From: Bacillota bacterium
GTDB taxonomy: Bacteria; Bacillota; Clostridia; Acetivibrionales; DSM-1351
Length of the DNA stretch: 7,053 nt
Assembly (NCBI GenBank): GCA_023417285.1
Contig: JAEZFR010000082.1
Span: 1 to 7,053 of the forward strand
Direction of reading: 5' to 3'
The position numbers and the translations under genes were made by a program. The first letter of the stretch is position 1. The number at the start of each line of letters is the position of its first letter. The notes under the pieces were generated by a model that saw only the letters and a program-made list of their open reading frames with translations, did not search any database and was not told where the DNA came from. Shown piece by piece: positions 6,729 through 7,053 of the stretch.

Positions 6729-7053
6729 TTATGGGTTGTAAGTAATAGTCCAAGCATCCTGTGCACCAAGAACATTCTTAGCGCTATCCAGAACTTCTCC
6801 AACTTGCTTAACCTTAATTTCAGTACCTGCTCTAACATTACCGTAGTCAAGCTTCTTTACAGTAATTGTAACAACTGCACCGTTTACAACTACACTATCA
6901 ACAGTGTAACCATCAACAGTATAATCAGAATCCTGAATAGATGCAGCATATAATGCCTCTGAATATGTTAATGTTACTGTATCAAGAGTCTTGCTAGAAT
7001 CCTTACCAGCTGTTTGTACAGTCATGCTCTTGCTTGAAAGAGCTGGAGCGCAC
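6729..7053 (-). CDS. C-terminal end of an S-layer-type Ig-like protein (5' part beyond the window)
   Basis: The frame is open from the right edge to a TAA at 6729: 108 codons, N-terminus missing. An internal ATG at 7025 is in frame, but the frame continues upstream of it (reading APALSSKS before the Met), so it is probably not the start. The visible part resembles one SbsA-type Ig-like domain: TVTLTYSEALYAA with DSDYTV, then VNGAVVTITV and GTEIKVKQVGEVLDSAKNVLG. This is the same plan as the repeats in the SLH protein downstream. All eight lysines are AAG and all four isoleucines are ATT, unlike the AAA- and ATA-rich glycosyltransferase genes, which suggests a very highly expressed protein such as the main S-layer subunit. 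It ends in a strong terminator. The protein's full architecture, including any SLH modules, cannot be seen. Confidence 0.8.
   Translation of the reverse strand, partial: CAPALSSKSMTVQTAGKDSSKTLDTVTLTYSEALYAASIQDSDYTVDGYTVDSVVVNGAVVTITVKKLDYGNVRAGTEIKVKQVGEVLDSAKNVLGAQDAWTITYNP

Noticed and set aside
6720..6953. 77-codon plus-strand open frame
   Set aside because: Antisense to the S-layer-type gene, whose product has a coherent Ig-like pattern and selected codon use; the plus-strand peptide is low-complexity Asn/Ser/Thr/Ile.
1..7053. A hidden defence, mobile or RNA-based system
   Set aside because: Apart from short intergenic gaps the window is filled by recognisable cell-surface genes. I saw no spaced direct repeats, no transposase or integrase motifs, no tRNA-like or riboswitch-like folds and no nuclease or toxin-antitoxin pair.

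Overview
The window looks like chromosomal DNA from a low-GC Gram-positive bacterium, most likely a member of the Clostridia. It is AT-rich, has strong AGGAGG-type ribosome binding sites, and encodes a secreted protein with S-layer homology (SLH) modules plus SbsA-type Ig-like repeats. I cannot place the species from sequence alone. Every gene I can support lies on the minus strand, so the biological order runs from right to left.

Right edge (7053 to about 6680): the 3' end of an Ig-like, S-layer-type protein. Its codon use is strongly selected, and it is closed by a very good intrinsic terminator. At 6610-6560 there is an extended -10 promoter and a strong ribosome binding site. They drive a 749-residue exported protein with an N-terminal SLH region and five SbsA-type Ig-like domains (6560-4311). 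No terminator follows it. A short 71-base gap holds a second extended -10 element.

From 4239 leftward runs a tight cell-surface glycan operon: a family 2 glycosyltransferase (GT2), an ABC-2 polysaccharide permease (Wzm/TagG type), its ATPase (Wzt/TagH type), and a very large two-domain GT2-GT4 glycosyltransferase that is still open at the left edge. That last gene fills 1-1844 and has no in-frame stop in the window.

Taken together, the cytoplasmic glycosyltransferases probably build a lipid-linked polysaccharide on the inner face of the membrane, and Wzm/Wzt export it. The adjacent SLH and Ig-like proteins form or attach to the surface layer. A reasonable inference is that the exported glycan is a secondary cell-wall polysaccharide that SLH modules bind, or an S-layer glycan, but the window contains no gene that proves the polymer's identity. 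I found no mobile element, CRISPR array, RNA gene or defence system.
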